A stretch of 64,000 bases of DNA from Clostridia bacterium (lineage in GTDB: Bacteria; Bacillota; Clostridia; Oscillospirales; Acutalibacteraceae): NCBI GenBank assembly GCA_017548045.1, contig JAFYNR010000030.1:1-64000 (forward strand). The letters are read 5' to 3'. A program made the position numbers and the translations under genes. Shown here piece after piece: positions 43,973-52,055 of this stretch. The notes beneath the pieces were generated by a model. It was not told the DNA's origin and did not search any database. It was given only the letters and a program-made list of their open reading frames with translations. The number at the start of each line of letters is the position of its first letter. Positions within the stretch are counted from its first letter, which is position 1.

Positions 43973-45961
43973 ATGGCGAAAAAACCCGGCTACAACGACG
44001 AAAGTATTGTTGCGCTTAAAGGTAAAGACAGAGTAAGAAAAAAACCTGCCGTTATATTCGGTTCCAGCGGTATCGACGGCTGTGAACATTCAATTTTTGA
44101 AATTGTTTCCAACTCTGTCGACGAGGCGAGAGAGGGCTTCGGTAATAAAATTGTTGTTACACGTTTCGATGACAACTCAATAGAGGTTCAGGACTTCGGC
44201 AGAGGCATTCCAGTTGACTATAACCAGAAGGAAGGACGTTACAACTGGGAACTTGTATTCTGTGAGCTTTATGCCAGCGGTAAATACAACAACGGCGAGA
44301 ACGGAAACTATGAATTTTCGCTCGGTACAAACGGTCTCGGCCTTTGTGCAACTCAGTATGCATCCGAATATATGGAAGCGGAAATCCATACCGGAGGATA
44401 CAGATATCTTCTCAATTTCAAAAAAGGCGATCCCGACGGTGAAATGATCAAAGAACCGTATTCAAAGAAAGATACGGGCTCAAGAATCAAATGGAAACCC
44501 GACCTTGAGGTATTCACCGATATAAATGTTTCGCTTGAGTATCTTCAGGAGATGCTGAGAAATCAGTCTGTTGTAAACGCAGGTGTAAAATTCATCCTTA
44601 AAAATCAGGTCGGCAAAGGGTTTGACACCTATGAATACTACTATGAAAACGGCATAAACGACTACATCAAAGAAAAAGTTGGCGAAAATGCTCTCACAAG
44701 CTTTCTTTCCTGGAGCGGTGAAAGTATGTGCCGTGACCGAGAAGACCTTGACGAATATAAACTCAAAATGAGCTTTGCTCTGACATTCTCTAACAAGGTC
44801 CAGATGAAAGAGTATTATCATAACTCAAGCTACCTTGCAAACGGCGGTTCACCGGATAAAGCTGTCAGACAGGCGTTCCTTTCTCAGATTGACCTGTATC
44901 TCAAACAAAGTAACAAATATCAGAAAAGCGACGGAAAAATAACTTTCCAGGATATTGAGGATTGCCTTGCAATAGTCGTTTCGGCATTTTCGACTCAGGC
45001 ATCCTACGAAAATCAGACTAAAAAATCAATTAACAATAAAGGCATACAGGATGCAATGACCGCATTCATAAGGCATCAGCTTGAAATTTACTTTATTGAG
45101 AATCCTATGGAAGCAAACAAAATTGCCGATCAGATTCTCATAAATATGCGAAGCCGTGTCAATGCCGAAAAAACAAGACTCGGTCTTAAAGAATCGCTCA
45201 CCAAAACCGTAAGCAATCTCACAAACCGTATTCAGAAATTTGTTGATTGCCGAAGCAAAGATGTTGATATACGCGAACTCTTCATCGTAGAGGGCGACTC
45301 TGCGTTGGGTGCCTGTAAACAGTCAAGAAATTCCGAATATCAGGCTATTATGCCCGTAAGAGGTAAAATTCTTAACTGCCTTAAATCTGAATATGACAGA
45401 ATTTTCAAAAGTGATATCATTACCGACCTTATTAAGGTTATCGGCTGCGGAGTTGAAATAGGTTCAAAGCAGAAAAAAGGCAAGGATATGATTTCGTTCA
45501 ATCTTGATCTGCTCCGCTGGAATAAAATTATTATCTGTACCGATGCCGACGTTGACGGCTTCCACATCAGAACTCTGATTCTTACAATGATATACAGACT
45601 TATGCCCACGCTTTTTGAAGAAGGCAAGGTCTTTATTGCAGAATCACCTTTGTACGAAATCACCTGCGGCGACGAAACCTGGTTTGCATACACAGAAAAA
45701 GAAAAAACCGACGCACTTGCCGAAATCGGCAACAAAAAATATACAATTCAGCGTTCAAAAGGTCTCGGTGAAAACGACCCCGATATGATGTGGCTTACCA
45801 CAATGAACCCTGCAACAAGACGACTCATTAAGGTTGAACCATCTTTTGCTCAGGAAACGGCTGATAAATTCGACCTTCTTCTCGGAGATAACCTTGCAGG
45901 CAGAAAAGAGCATATCGCTCAGAATGGTCATCTTTACATTGATATGGCTGACGTATCATAA
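43973..45961 (+). CDS. Type IIA DNA topoisomerase subunit B (divergent ParE/GyrB-like)
   Basis: 662 residues. GHKL ATPase domain: EIVSNSVDEAREGFG (Mg-binding Asn/Asp-Glu), VQDFGRGIP, SLGTNGLG; then the transducer domain; then Toprim: FIVEGDSALGACKQSRN (catalytic Glu), PVRGKILNC and CTDADVDGFHIRTL. Catalytic residues are kept, but the N-terminus departs from both GyrB and ParE (FGSSGIDGCEHSIFEI in place of YIGSTGxxGLHHLVYE). ATG 43973 follows GGGAGGA. Paired with the A subunit 21 bases downstream. Best read as ParE-like or an additional clostridial type IIA enzyme. Confidence 0.85.
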   Translation: MAKKPGYNDESIVALKGKDRVRKKPAVIFGSSGIDGCEHSIFEIVSNSVDEAREGFGNKIVVTRFDDNSIEVQDFGRGIPVDYNQKEGRYNWELVFCELYASGKYNNGENGNYEFSLGTNGLGLCATQYASEYMEAEIHTGGYRYLLNFKKGDPDGEMIKEPYSKKDTGSRIKWKPDLEVFTDINVSLEYLQEMLRNQSVVNAGVKFILKNQVGKGFDTYEYYYENGINDYIKEKVGENALTSFLSWSGESMCRDREDLDEYKLKMSFALTFSNKVQMKEYYHNSSYLANGGSPDKAVRQAFLSQIDLYLKQSNKYQKSDGKITFQDIEDCLAIVVSAFSTQASYENQTKKSINNKGIQDAMTAFIRHQLEIYFIENPMEANKIADQILINMRSRVNAEKTRLGLKESLTKTVSNLTNRIQKFVDCRSKDVDIRELFIVEGDSALGACKQSRNSEYQAIMPVRGKILNCLKSEYDRIFKSDIITDLIKVIGCGVEIGSKQKKGKDMISFNLDLLRWNKIIICTDADVDGFHIRTLILTMIYRLMPTLFEEGKVFIAESPLYEITCGDETWFAYTEKEKTDALAEIGNKKYTIQRSKGLGENDPDMMWLTTMNPATRRLIKVEPSFAQETADKFDLLLGDNLAGRKEHIAQNGHLYIDMADVS

Positions 45962-45982
45962 TAAAAATAACGGAGTAATAAT

Positions 45983-48232
45983 ATGGCTAAAAAAACAAAA
46001 AAAGGCAGCGGAAAACCCGTTGAAACTCTTGATGCCAAAACCCATATTTTAGGTGCGGGCGAAGTTGTAAACCAGCCCATTACGGATACACTCGAGCTTA
46101 ATTTTATGCCTTATGCAATGAGCGTAATTATGTCACGAGCAATCCCCGAAATAGACGGCTTCAAGCCTTCACACAGAAAAATACTTTTCACAATGTATAA
46201 AATGGGTTTGCTTACAGGCAACCGTTCAAAATCCGCAAATATTGTTGGCCGAACAATGCAGCTTAATCCTCACGGTGATGCGGCAATTTACGAAACCATG
46301 GTCCGCCTTTCAAAGGGTTATGAAGCGTTGTTGCACCCTTACGTTGATTCAAAGGGTAACTTCGGTAAAGCATATTCAAGAGATATGATGTGGGCTGCAT
46401 CAAGATATACCGAAGCAAAGCTTGATAAGCTTTGTGCTGAGCTTTTCTCGGACATCGATAAAGACACTGTTGATTTCGTCGATAACTACGATAACACGAT
46501 GAAAGAACCCGTTCTTCTGCCCGTAACGTTTCCCAGTGTACTTGTAAACGCAAATACCGGTATTGCTGCGGGTATGGCGAGCTCAATATGTTCTTTTAAC
46601 CTTGAAGAGGTGTGCAATACCACCATAGAGCTTCTTCGTAACCCTAAGCACGACGTTACCGAAACTCTCAAAGGACCGGATTTTGCAGGCGGCGGCTTCC
46701 TCGTCTACAACCGTGATGAAATGGAAAGCATTTACAGAACGGGCAGGGGAGGATTCAAGGTAAGAGCAAAATATACTTACGATAAAGCCAACAACTGCAT
46801 TGACGTTACCGAAATCCCTCCCACAACAACGTGCGAAGCTGTTATAGACAGAATAATCGAGAAAATTAAAACAGGCTCAATCAAAGAGATAAGCGATATC
46901 CGTGATGAAACGGATAAGAACGGTCTTAAGATTACAATTGACATAAAGAAGGGCACTGACCCTGATAAACTTATGAAAAAGCTTTATGATTCAACATCGC
47001 TTCAGGATACGTTCTCGTGCAATTTTAATGTACTCATAAACGGAATGCCCAAGGTTTTGGGTGTAAGTGAACTTCTCAAGGAATGGATTGATTTCAGAAG
47101 CAACTGCATAAGAAGAAGAACAGCGTTTGATTTGAAACGTGCAACTGACAGACTTCACCTTCTCAGAGGTCTTGAAAAAATTCTTCTCGATATTGATAAA
47201 GCAATCAAAATTATCAGAAACACCGAGGAAGAATCCGAAGTTGTTCCCAACCTTATGATCGGATTCAGAATCGATAAGATTCAAGCAGAATATGTTGCCG
47301 AAATCAAACTCAGACACCTTAACAAAGAATATATTCTTAAGCGTCTGCAGGATATTGAAAAGCTTGAAGAGGCAATAAAAGACCTTAACGATATCCTCGA
47401 AAACGCAAAAAGAATAAAGCAGATTATAATTTACGAGCTTAAAGAAGTCATAAAGAAATATTCATCACCGAGAAAAACCGAAATAATCTATTCAACAGAA
47501 ATTGATAATGAGGATTTCGAAGAAGAAGTGCCCGATTATCCCGTACACATCTTCTTTACATCCGGCGGATATTTCAAAAAAATCACACCTCTTTCATTGC
47601 GTATGAGCGGTGCACAAAAGCTTAAAGAGGGTGATGAAATTTCACAGACGTTTGATACAACCAACGCAAAAGAGCTTTTGTTCTTCACAAACAAATGTCA
47701 GGTTTACAAGTCATCAGCTGCCGCTTTTGAAGACACAAAAGCAAGCGTACTGGGTGATTATATTCCCGCAAAGCTTGAAATGGATGAAGGCGAAACACCC
47801 GTCTATATGGCTGTTACGGGTGATTACAAGGGATATATGCTGTTCTTCTTTGAAAACGGTAAGGTGGCGAAGGTTGAACTTAAAGCATACCAGACCGTTA
47901 CAAAGCGCAAAAAGCTTATCAAGGCATTTTCGGACAAATCGCCGGTATCCGCAATTATGCATATTGAACAGGATACGGAGCTTGTCGTTTCATCAAGTGC
48001 CGGCAGACACCTTCTCATCAACACAGCGGTAATCACACCCAAAACAACCAAAGATACGCTCGGTGTAGGTGTGTTAACTCTGAAAAAAGGTCACCGTCTT
48101 ATGGGTGCAAGACCATACAGAGAAGGGGAATTTGCAAAGCCGTACAGATACAAGGCAAAAAATCTTCCCGCTGCAGGTGCACTTCTCAGCAGTGAGGACG
48201 AAGCAGAGCAGATAACCTTTTCCGCAGAATAA
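45983..48232 (+). CDS. Type IIA DNA topoisomerase subunit A (divergent ParC/GyrA-like)
   Basis: 749 residues. Breakage-reunion domain with MPYAMSVIMSRAIPEIDGFKPSHRKIL, the quinolone-resistance region GDAAIYETMVRLS and the catalytic Tyr Y142 in AASRYTEAKL, then a coiled-coil gate (RLQDIEKLEEAIKDLNDILEN) and a C-terminal beta-pinwheel (about 500-735). No GyrA-box (QRRGGKG-like) is found: the equivalent loop reads TVTKRKKLIK. This suggests decatenation or relaxation rather than negative supercoiling. CGGAG precedes ATG 45983. Acts as a heterotetramer with the B subunit. Confidence 0.87.
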   Translation: MAKKTKKGSGKPVETLDAKTHILGAGEVVNQPITDTLELNFMPYAMSVIMSRAIPEIDGFKPSHRKILFTMYKMGLLTGNRSKSANIVGRTMQLNPHGDAAIYETMVRLSKGYEALLHPYVDSKGNFGKAYSRDMMWAASRYTEAKLDKLCAELFSDIDKDTVDFVDNYDNTMKEPVLLPVTFPSVLVNANTGIAAGMASSICSFNLEEVCNTTIELLRNPKHDVTETLKGPDFAGGGFLVYNRDEMESIYRTGRGGFKVRAKYTYDKANNCIDVTEIPPTTTCEAVIDRIIEKIKTGSIKEISDIRDETDKNGLKITIDIKKGTDPDKLMKKLYDSTSLQDTFSCNFNVLINGMPKVLGVSELLKEWIDFRSNCIRRRTAFDLKRATDRLHLLRGLEKILLDIDKAIKIIRNTEEESEVVPNLMIGFRIDKIQAEYVAEIKLRHLNKEYILKRLQDIEKLEEAIKDLNDILENAKRIKQIIIYELKEVIKKYSSPRKTEIIYSTEIDNEDFEEEVPDYPVHIFFTSGGYFKKITPLSLRMSGAQKLKEGDEISQTFDTTNAKELLFFTNKCQVYKSSAAAFEDTKASVLGDYIPAKLEMDEGETPVYMAVTGDYKGYMLFFFENGKVAKVELKAYQTVTKRKKLIKAFSDKSPVSAIMHIEQDTELVVSSSAGRHLLINTAVITPKTTKDTLGVGVLTLKKGHRLMGARPYREGEFAKPYRYKAKNLPAAGALLSSEDEAEQITFSAE

Positions 48233-48237
48233 ATCAA

Positions 48238-48274
48238 TGCCGTTCAAAGTCGGGCTTCCCCACCTTGAACGGCA
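48238..48274 (+). repeat. Hairpin without T-tract after the topoisomerase operon
   Basis: TGCCGTTCAA (48238-48247) pairs perfectly with TTGAACGGCA (48265-48274) around a GC-rich loop. No T-run follows, so it may stabilise the 3' end or act with another factor. Apart from this hairpin and the secG promoter, 48233-48448 shows no gene. Confidence 0.6.
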
Positions 48275-48384
48275 CAAGCAGAAATAAAGCAAACGCATAT
48301 CTTAATCATCTCTGCATTACTATCTTTACCTGCATTTCTGTTTTGATTACTATAATATTTTTCCAAATAAATTAAAAAAACATC

Positions 48385-48413
48385 TTGCATTTATCTATAA
48401 TATGTGTTAAAAT
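48385..48413 (+). promoter_or_regulatory. Sigma-A promoter of secG
   Basis: TTGCAT (48385-48390), 17-bp spacer, TAAAAT (48408-48413) preceded by TGT (extended -10), 36 bases before ATG 48449. Confidence 0.8.
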
Positions 48414-48448
48414 CCATTAGTACAATAATTTTTGGAGGTCATTTACCT

Positions 48449-48700
48449 ATGCAGTGGTATGAAATCGTAGTAGGCATCGTCCTTATTCTTACATCTCTTG
48501 CACTTATTGCTATTGTTCTTCTTCAGGAAAGCAAAACTCAGGGTCTTTCCGGTGCAATCGCAGGCGGAGCTGAAACCTTCCTCGGTAAGGGCAAAAGCAA
48601 AACTGCCGAGCAGAAACTTGCTAAGATTACAAAGATTCTTGCTATCGTATTCTTTGTTCTTGCTCTCGTTTCAACGCTCATTGTTCTTTTTATCAACTGA
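48449..48700 (+). CDS. secG: Preprotein translocase subunit SecG
   Basis: 83 residues. Two transmembrane helices (VVGIVLILTSLALIAIVLL and ILAIVFFVLALVSTLIVLF) joined by the conserved loop QESKTQGLSGAIAGGAETFLGKGKSKT. It assists SecYE in protein export. ATG 48449 follows GGAGG; the frame extends 15 codons upstream through the promoter and is rejected. It is monocistronic here rather than followed by rnr and smpB. Confidence 0.95.
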   Translation: MQWYEIVVGIVLILTSLALIAIVLLQESKTQGLSGAIAGGAETFLGKGKSKTAEQKLAKITKILAIVFFVLALVSTLIVLFIN

Positions 48701-48715
48701 TTCAGAAAATCAAGC

Positions 48716-48746
48716 AAAGCTGTTCCTTTACGGAGCAGCTTTTTTC
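48716..48746. terminator. Terminator between convergent secG and sigK
   Basis: AAAGCTG plus TTCC (48716-48726) pairs with GGAGCAGCTTT (48732-48742), with one G-T wobble, and a T-run follows on the plus strand. Confidence 0.85.
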
Positions 48747-49434
48747 ATTTTTCGATAAATCTTTTTCTCAGTTTATCAATAACACGTTTTTCAATTCTGC
48801 TTACGTATGAACGGGAAATATCAAGTTTTTTTGCTATTTGCTTCTGAGTCAGAGGGTTGACTCCGTACAAACCGTATCTGAGTATTATTATTTCTTTTTC
48901 ACGTTCATTTTCAAGCTCTTCAACGTACTCATAAAGCTTTGTAATTTCAATTTTATCGCTTATATCATCCGCTATCGTATCCTCAATACATACAATATCC
49001 ATTAACGTCAGCGGATTACCGTCACTGTCCGAATCAATCGGTTCGTTTATGGAAATATCCTGTGCAGATTTTTTCTGACTTCTGAAATACATCAGCACTT
49101 CGTTTTCAATGCATTTTGAGGCATATGTTGCAAACTTGGTACCTTTTGAGCCGTCAAACGTATTTACCGCTTTTATCAGACCTATGGTTCCTATTGAAAT
49201 CAGATCATCCTGCTCATTAGGATTGGTGCAGTATTTTTTTGTAATATGCGCAACCAATCTCAGATTATGTTCAATGAGTATGTTTTTTGCATTCAGATCT
49301 CCCGCCTTGAATTTTCTGAAATACTCTTTTTCGTCTTTTGCAGATAATGCTGATGGGAACGAATTTCCGCTTTTTATATGTAATGCAAAAAACAAAAATC
49401 CTCTTGTAATAATTTCAATCAGCAAGCCAAACAT
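48745..49434 (-). CDS. sigK: RNA polymerase sporulation sigma factor SigK (pro-sigma-K)
   Basis: 229 residues. The first 20 or so are hydrophobic (FGLLIEIITRGFLFFALH) and match the cleaved pro-sequence of sigma-K. Then SGNSFPSALSAKDEKEYF, region 2 HNLRLVAHITKKY (SigK has VAHI where SigE has VVYI), DLISIGTIGLIKAVNTF, CIENEVLMYFRSQKK, and the region 4 helix-turn-helix QIAKKLDISRSYVSRIEKR. It directs late mother-cell transcription, including dpaAB. The gene is continuous, without a skin-type insertion. GGGAGTG precedes ATG 49434. No confident promoter is seen. Confidence 0.93.
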   Translation of the reverse strand: MFGLLIEIITRGFLFFALHIKSGNSFPSALSAKDEKEYFRKFKAGDLNAKNILIEHNLRLVAHITKKYCTNPNEQDDLISIGTIGLIKAVNTFDGSKGTKFATYASKCIENEVLMYFRSQKKSAQDISINEPIDSDSDGNPLTLMDIVCIEDTIADDISDKIEITKLYEYVEELENEREKEIIILRYGLYGVNPLTQKQIAKKLDISRSYVSRIEKRVIDKLRKRFIEK

Positions 49435-49526
49435 TCAATCACTCCCATAATTCAAAATATATTACAATCCACTATCAAAAATACCGTATGAGGCGAAAAA
49501 AGAGAGAATTTATAACCAATATAAAC

Positions 49527-49555
49527 TTGCATAATACATAAAAAAGGTATATAAT
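49527..49555 (+). promoter_or_regulatory. Sigma-A promoter of the isomerase-phosphoesterase pair
   Basis: TTGCAT (49527-49532), 17-bp spacer, TATAAT (49550-49555), 30 bases upstream of ATG 49586. Confidence 0.85.
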
Positions 49556-49585
49556 GTAATAAATATACTGGAGAGGTGAATATAA

Positions 49586-50362
49586 ATGAGTTCAATTAAG
49601 TTAGGTGCACAGCTTTATACTTTGCGCGACTACATTAAAACATATGAGGATTGCGAAGAAACATTCAGATATCTTGACAGCATCGGTATCAATGTTATTC
49701 AGATTTCGGGCATAGGCCCCATTCCTGCAGAAAAAGTTGCTTACCTTGTTGAAAAATACAATATGGACGTTTGCGTAACTCACACCTCTTTTGACAGAAT
49801 GCAGACCGATCTTGATGCCGTACTGAATGAGCATAAAATGCTGGGATGTGATACTCTCGGCATCGGAGGAATGCCCGATATTTACAGAAAAGATGCTGAC
49901 AGCATAAAAGAATTTATAAAAATAACAAGTGAAATCGGCAAAAAAATGCACGATAAAGGTTTTCAGTTTGCATACCATAATCATGCCTTTGAATTTGCAA
50001 AGCTTGAAAACGGCAGACGCATCTTCGATATGCTTATTGAAGATACAAAGCCCGAAGAATTCAGTTTCATAGGCGATACATACTGGTTCCAATTCGGCGG
50101 TGTAAATCCCTGCGACTATATTGAAAAAATTGCCGGAAGAATGAAGGTTTGCCACTTCAAGGATTACGGCATTACAGACCATACACCGAAATTTGTTGAA
50201 ATCGGAACAGGCAATCTTAACCTCGATGCTATTTATAAGAAATGTTTGAGCACAGGTGTAAAGTATATTGTCATTGAGCAGGATATATGCGAAATTGACC
50301 CCAGAGAATCAATGGCAATCAGCTATAAAAACCTTGTTGATATCGCCGAAAGGAACGAATAA
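49586..50362 (+). CDS. Sugar phosphate isomerase/epimerase-family protein (xylose isomerase-like TIM barrel)
   Basis: 258 residues. KLGAQLYTLRDY at the start, VCVTHTSFDRM, GFQFAYHNHAFEF (metal-site His), GDTYWFQFGGVNP, VCHFKDYG and YIVIEQD with the C-terminal Glu outline the AP-endonuclease-2-like barrel with its divalent-metal centre. Such proteins isomerise or epimerise sugars, inositols or keto-sugars; the substrate is undefined. GGAGAGGTG precedes the ATG. Two bases separate it from the phosphoesterase gene, so the two probably work on related compounds. Confidence 0.87.
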   Translation: MSSIKLGAQLYTLRDYIKTYEDCEETFRYLDSIGINVIQISGIGPIPAEKVAYLVEKYNMDVCVTHTSFDRMQTDLDAVLNEHKMLGCDTLGIGGMPDIYRKDADSIKEFIKITSEIGKKMHDKGFQFAYHNHAFEFAKLENGRRIFDMLIEDTKPEEFSFIGDTYWFQFGGVNPCDYIEKIAGRMKVCHFKDYGITDHTPKFVEIGTGNLNLDAIYKKCLSTGVKYIVIEQDICEIDPRESMAISYKNLVDIAERNE

Positions 50363-50364
50363 CA

Positions 50365-51978
50365 ATGACATTTGCCCCGCTTACGCTTACCGTATTGACG
50401 GATACACATTACTATTGCAAAGAAAACGGAACAAGCGGAAAAGCTTATGAGTTTGCAAATCTCAAAAGTCAGAAGCTTTTAGCCGAAAGTCCCGAGGTTC
50501 TTGCACAGGCATTCAGTCAGATTGAAAATGATACCGAAAGCGACATCGTGCTCATCAGCGGCGACGTAACCAACAACGGTGAGCTTAATTCACACGCTGA
50601 ATTCATCTCAATGCTGCGCAATCTGAAAGCCAAAGGCAAAAGGGTTTACGTGATTACGGCTACACATGATTTCCGTGACGGCGGAGTAACAAACGGCTAT
50701 GACGGGGATAACGTGTACGATGTGCCCGCGGCAAAAAGAAATATGCTTTTTGAGATGTACCGCGAATTCGGTCCCGATGAAGCACTTGACGTTCATTTGC
50801 CAAGTATGTCATATATTATTCAGCTTTCAGACGGATACAGACTTTTTGCGCTTAACGATGACACAAACCTGAACGGAAAAAGCGGATTTTCGGATGAGTG
50901 TTTTGAATGGATTACAAAACAGGCATTAAAGGCAAAAGAAGATAATCAGTTCATTATAGCCATGACTCATCATCCGCTTATTGCACCATCGCCCATATAC
51001 GAATTAATTGGAAAAGGCGATATGCTCGGTGATTATGACGACAGGATACACCGCCTTGCAGACCTTGGAATTCAGTTTATTTTCACAGGTCATACACATA
51101 TTCACAATATTTCTGCTTATCAGAGTGAGCAGGGCAACGTTCTCTACGATATATGCGGAGCTTCACCCATAGGCTATCCCGGTGCGTACCGTAAGGTTAT
51201 CTTTAAACCCGAGAAAAAAACAGTGGACGTTGACACGGTTTTTGTGAACTCTCCGGAGATTTATTCAAAACAAGGCATTTCTCTGCGTGAACGCCTTGAA
51301 GATCAGCTTATAGGCGTCATAAAAGAAATGATAAAAACCGCCGGTGAGGATATTGATAAGCTTGCGGATATGGTTAATGCCATAAGTATAAAGCCAAAGG
51401 TTATATATAAATTCGCCTGGATTATAAAGCCTGTTTTCAAGTTCCTCAATTCTTTGAAAATAGGCACGGTTGCGAAATGGACAAAGCAGGAAACAGGCTT
51501 AACACCCTCTGACTATGCTCAAATAAAAGAAAATAAGGTCGTTGATTTTATTGCCGAGCTTGTTCTTAATCTTTTCGGCGGTGAAAGCAAGTATCCGCCC
51601 GAAACTGCTGAGTATAAAATAACCATGGGTCTTTTCAGCATCATTGACAGCATCCTTCGTGTTCTTCATATCGATTTAAGTAAAATACTTAAGGTTGCAC
51701 CCGATGCTTCTTCTCTCATTGAGCCCTTACTTTACAACGCAAAAATTGATTCATATTTTGCAGATCTCGAAATCTTTCCTTACGTTGAAGAAGGGGAGAG
51801 CAGCTTCAAAAAACTTATTTTTTCTCCCGGAATTTCGTCCGTAAAGAAAAGTAAAAAAGGGTTACCGATTATAATTATTGCCGCAGTTTTACTCCTCGCC
51901 TTCCTTCCCGTATGGCTTATTCTGGCATTATACGGTATAGTTTCAAACCACATAAAATACGGCAACAAAATAAATTAA
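50365..51978 (+). CDS. Membrane-anchored calcineurin-like metallophosphoesterase
   Basis: 537 residues. The N-terminal 300 carry the two-metal site: VLTDTHYY (Asp, His), LISGDVTNNGEL (Asp, Asn), ITATHDF (normally GNHD; here the Asn is Thr), MTHHPL and FTGHTHIHN. A helical middle section follows (about 300-460). A single transmembrane helix near the C-terminus (GLPIIIIAAVLLLAFLPVWLILALYG) follows a basic KKSKKG stretch. There is no N-terminal signal peptide, so the catalytic domain is probably cytoplasmic and tail-anchored. Substrate unknown. Confidence 0.85.
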   Translation: MTFAPLTLTVLTDTHYYCKENGTSGKAYEFANLKSQKLLAESPEVLAQAFSQIENDTESDIVLISGDVTNNGELNSHAEFISMLRNLKAKGKRVYVITATHDFRDGGVTNGYDGDNVYDVPAAKRNMLFEMYREFGPDEALDVHLPSMSYIIQLSDGYRLFALNDDTNLNGKSGFSDECFEWITKQALKAKEDNQFIIAMTHHPLIAPSPIYELIGKGDMLGDYDDRIHRLADLGIQFIFTGHTHIHNISAYQSEQGNVLYDICGASPIGYPGAYRKVIFKPEKKTVDVDTVFVNSPEIYSKQGISLRERLEDQLIGVIKEMIKTAGEDIDKLADMVNAISIKPKVIYKFAWIIKPVFKFLNSLKIGTVAKWTKQETGLTPSDYAQIKENKVVDFIAELVLNLFGGESKYPPETAEYKITMGLFSIIDSILRVLHIDLSKILKVAPDASSLIEPLLYNAKIDSYFADLEIFPYVEEGESSFKKLIFSPGISSVKKSKKGLPIIIIAAVLLLAFLPVWLILALYGIVSNHIKYGNKIN

Positions 51979-52055
51979 CAAACAGATTATAAATCATTCA
52001 ATAATTCAGTTTATTATAAGACTTACATAATCTTCTTTAAGGAGGTTTGATTATA

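Noticed and set aside
49435-49585. Sigma-E promoter for sigK
   Set aside because: A CATACGGT sequence is present on the minus strand, but no -35-like sequence lies at the 13-15 bp spacing required.
49601-50182. 193-codon minus-strand ORF opposite the TIM-barrel isomerase gene
   Set aside because: The plus-strand product is a clear family member; the minus ORF is a by-product of its codon bias.
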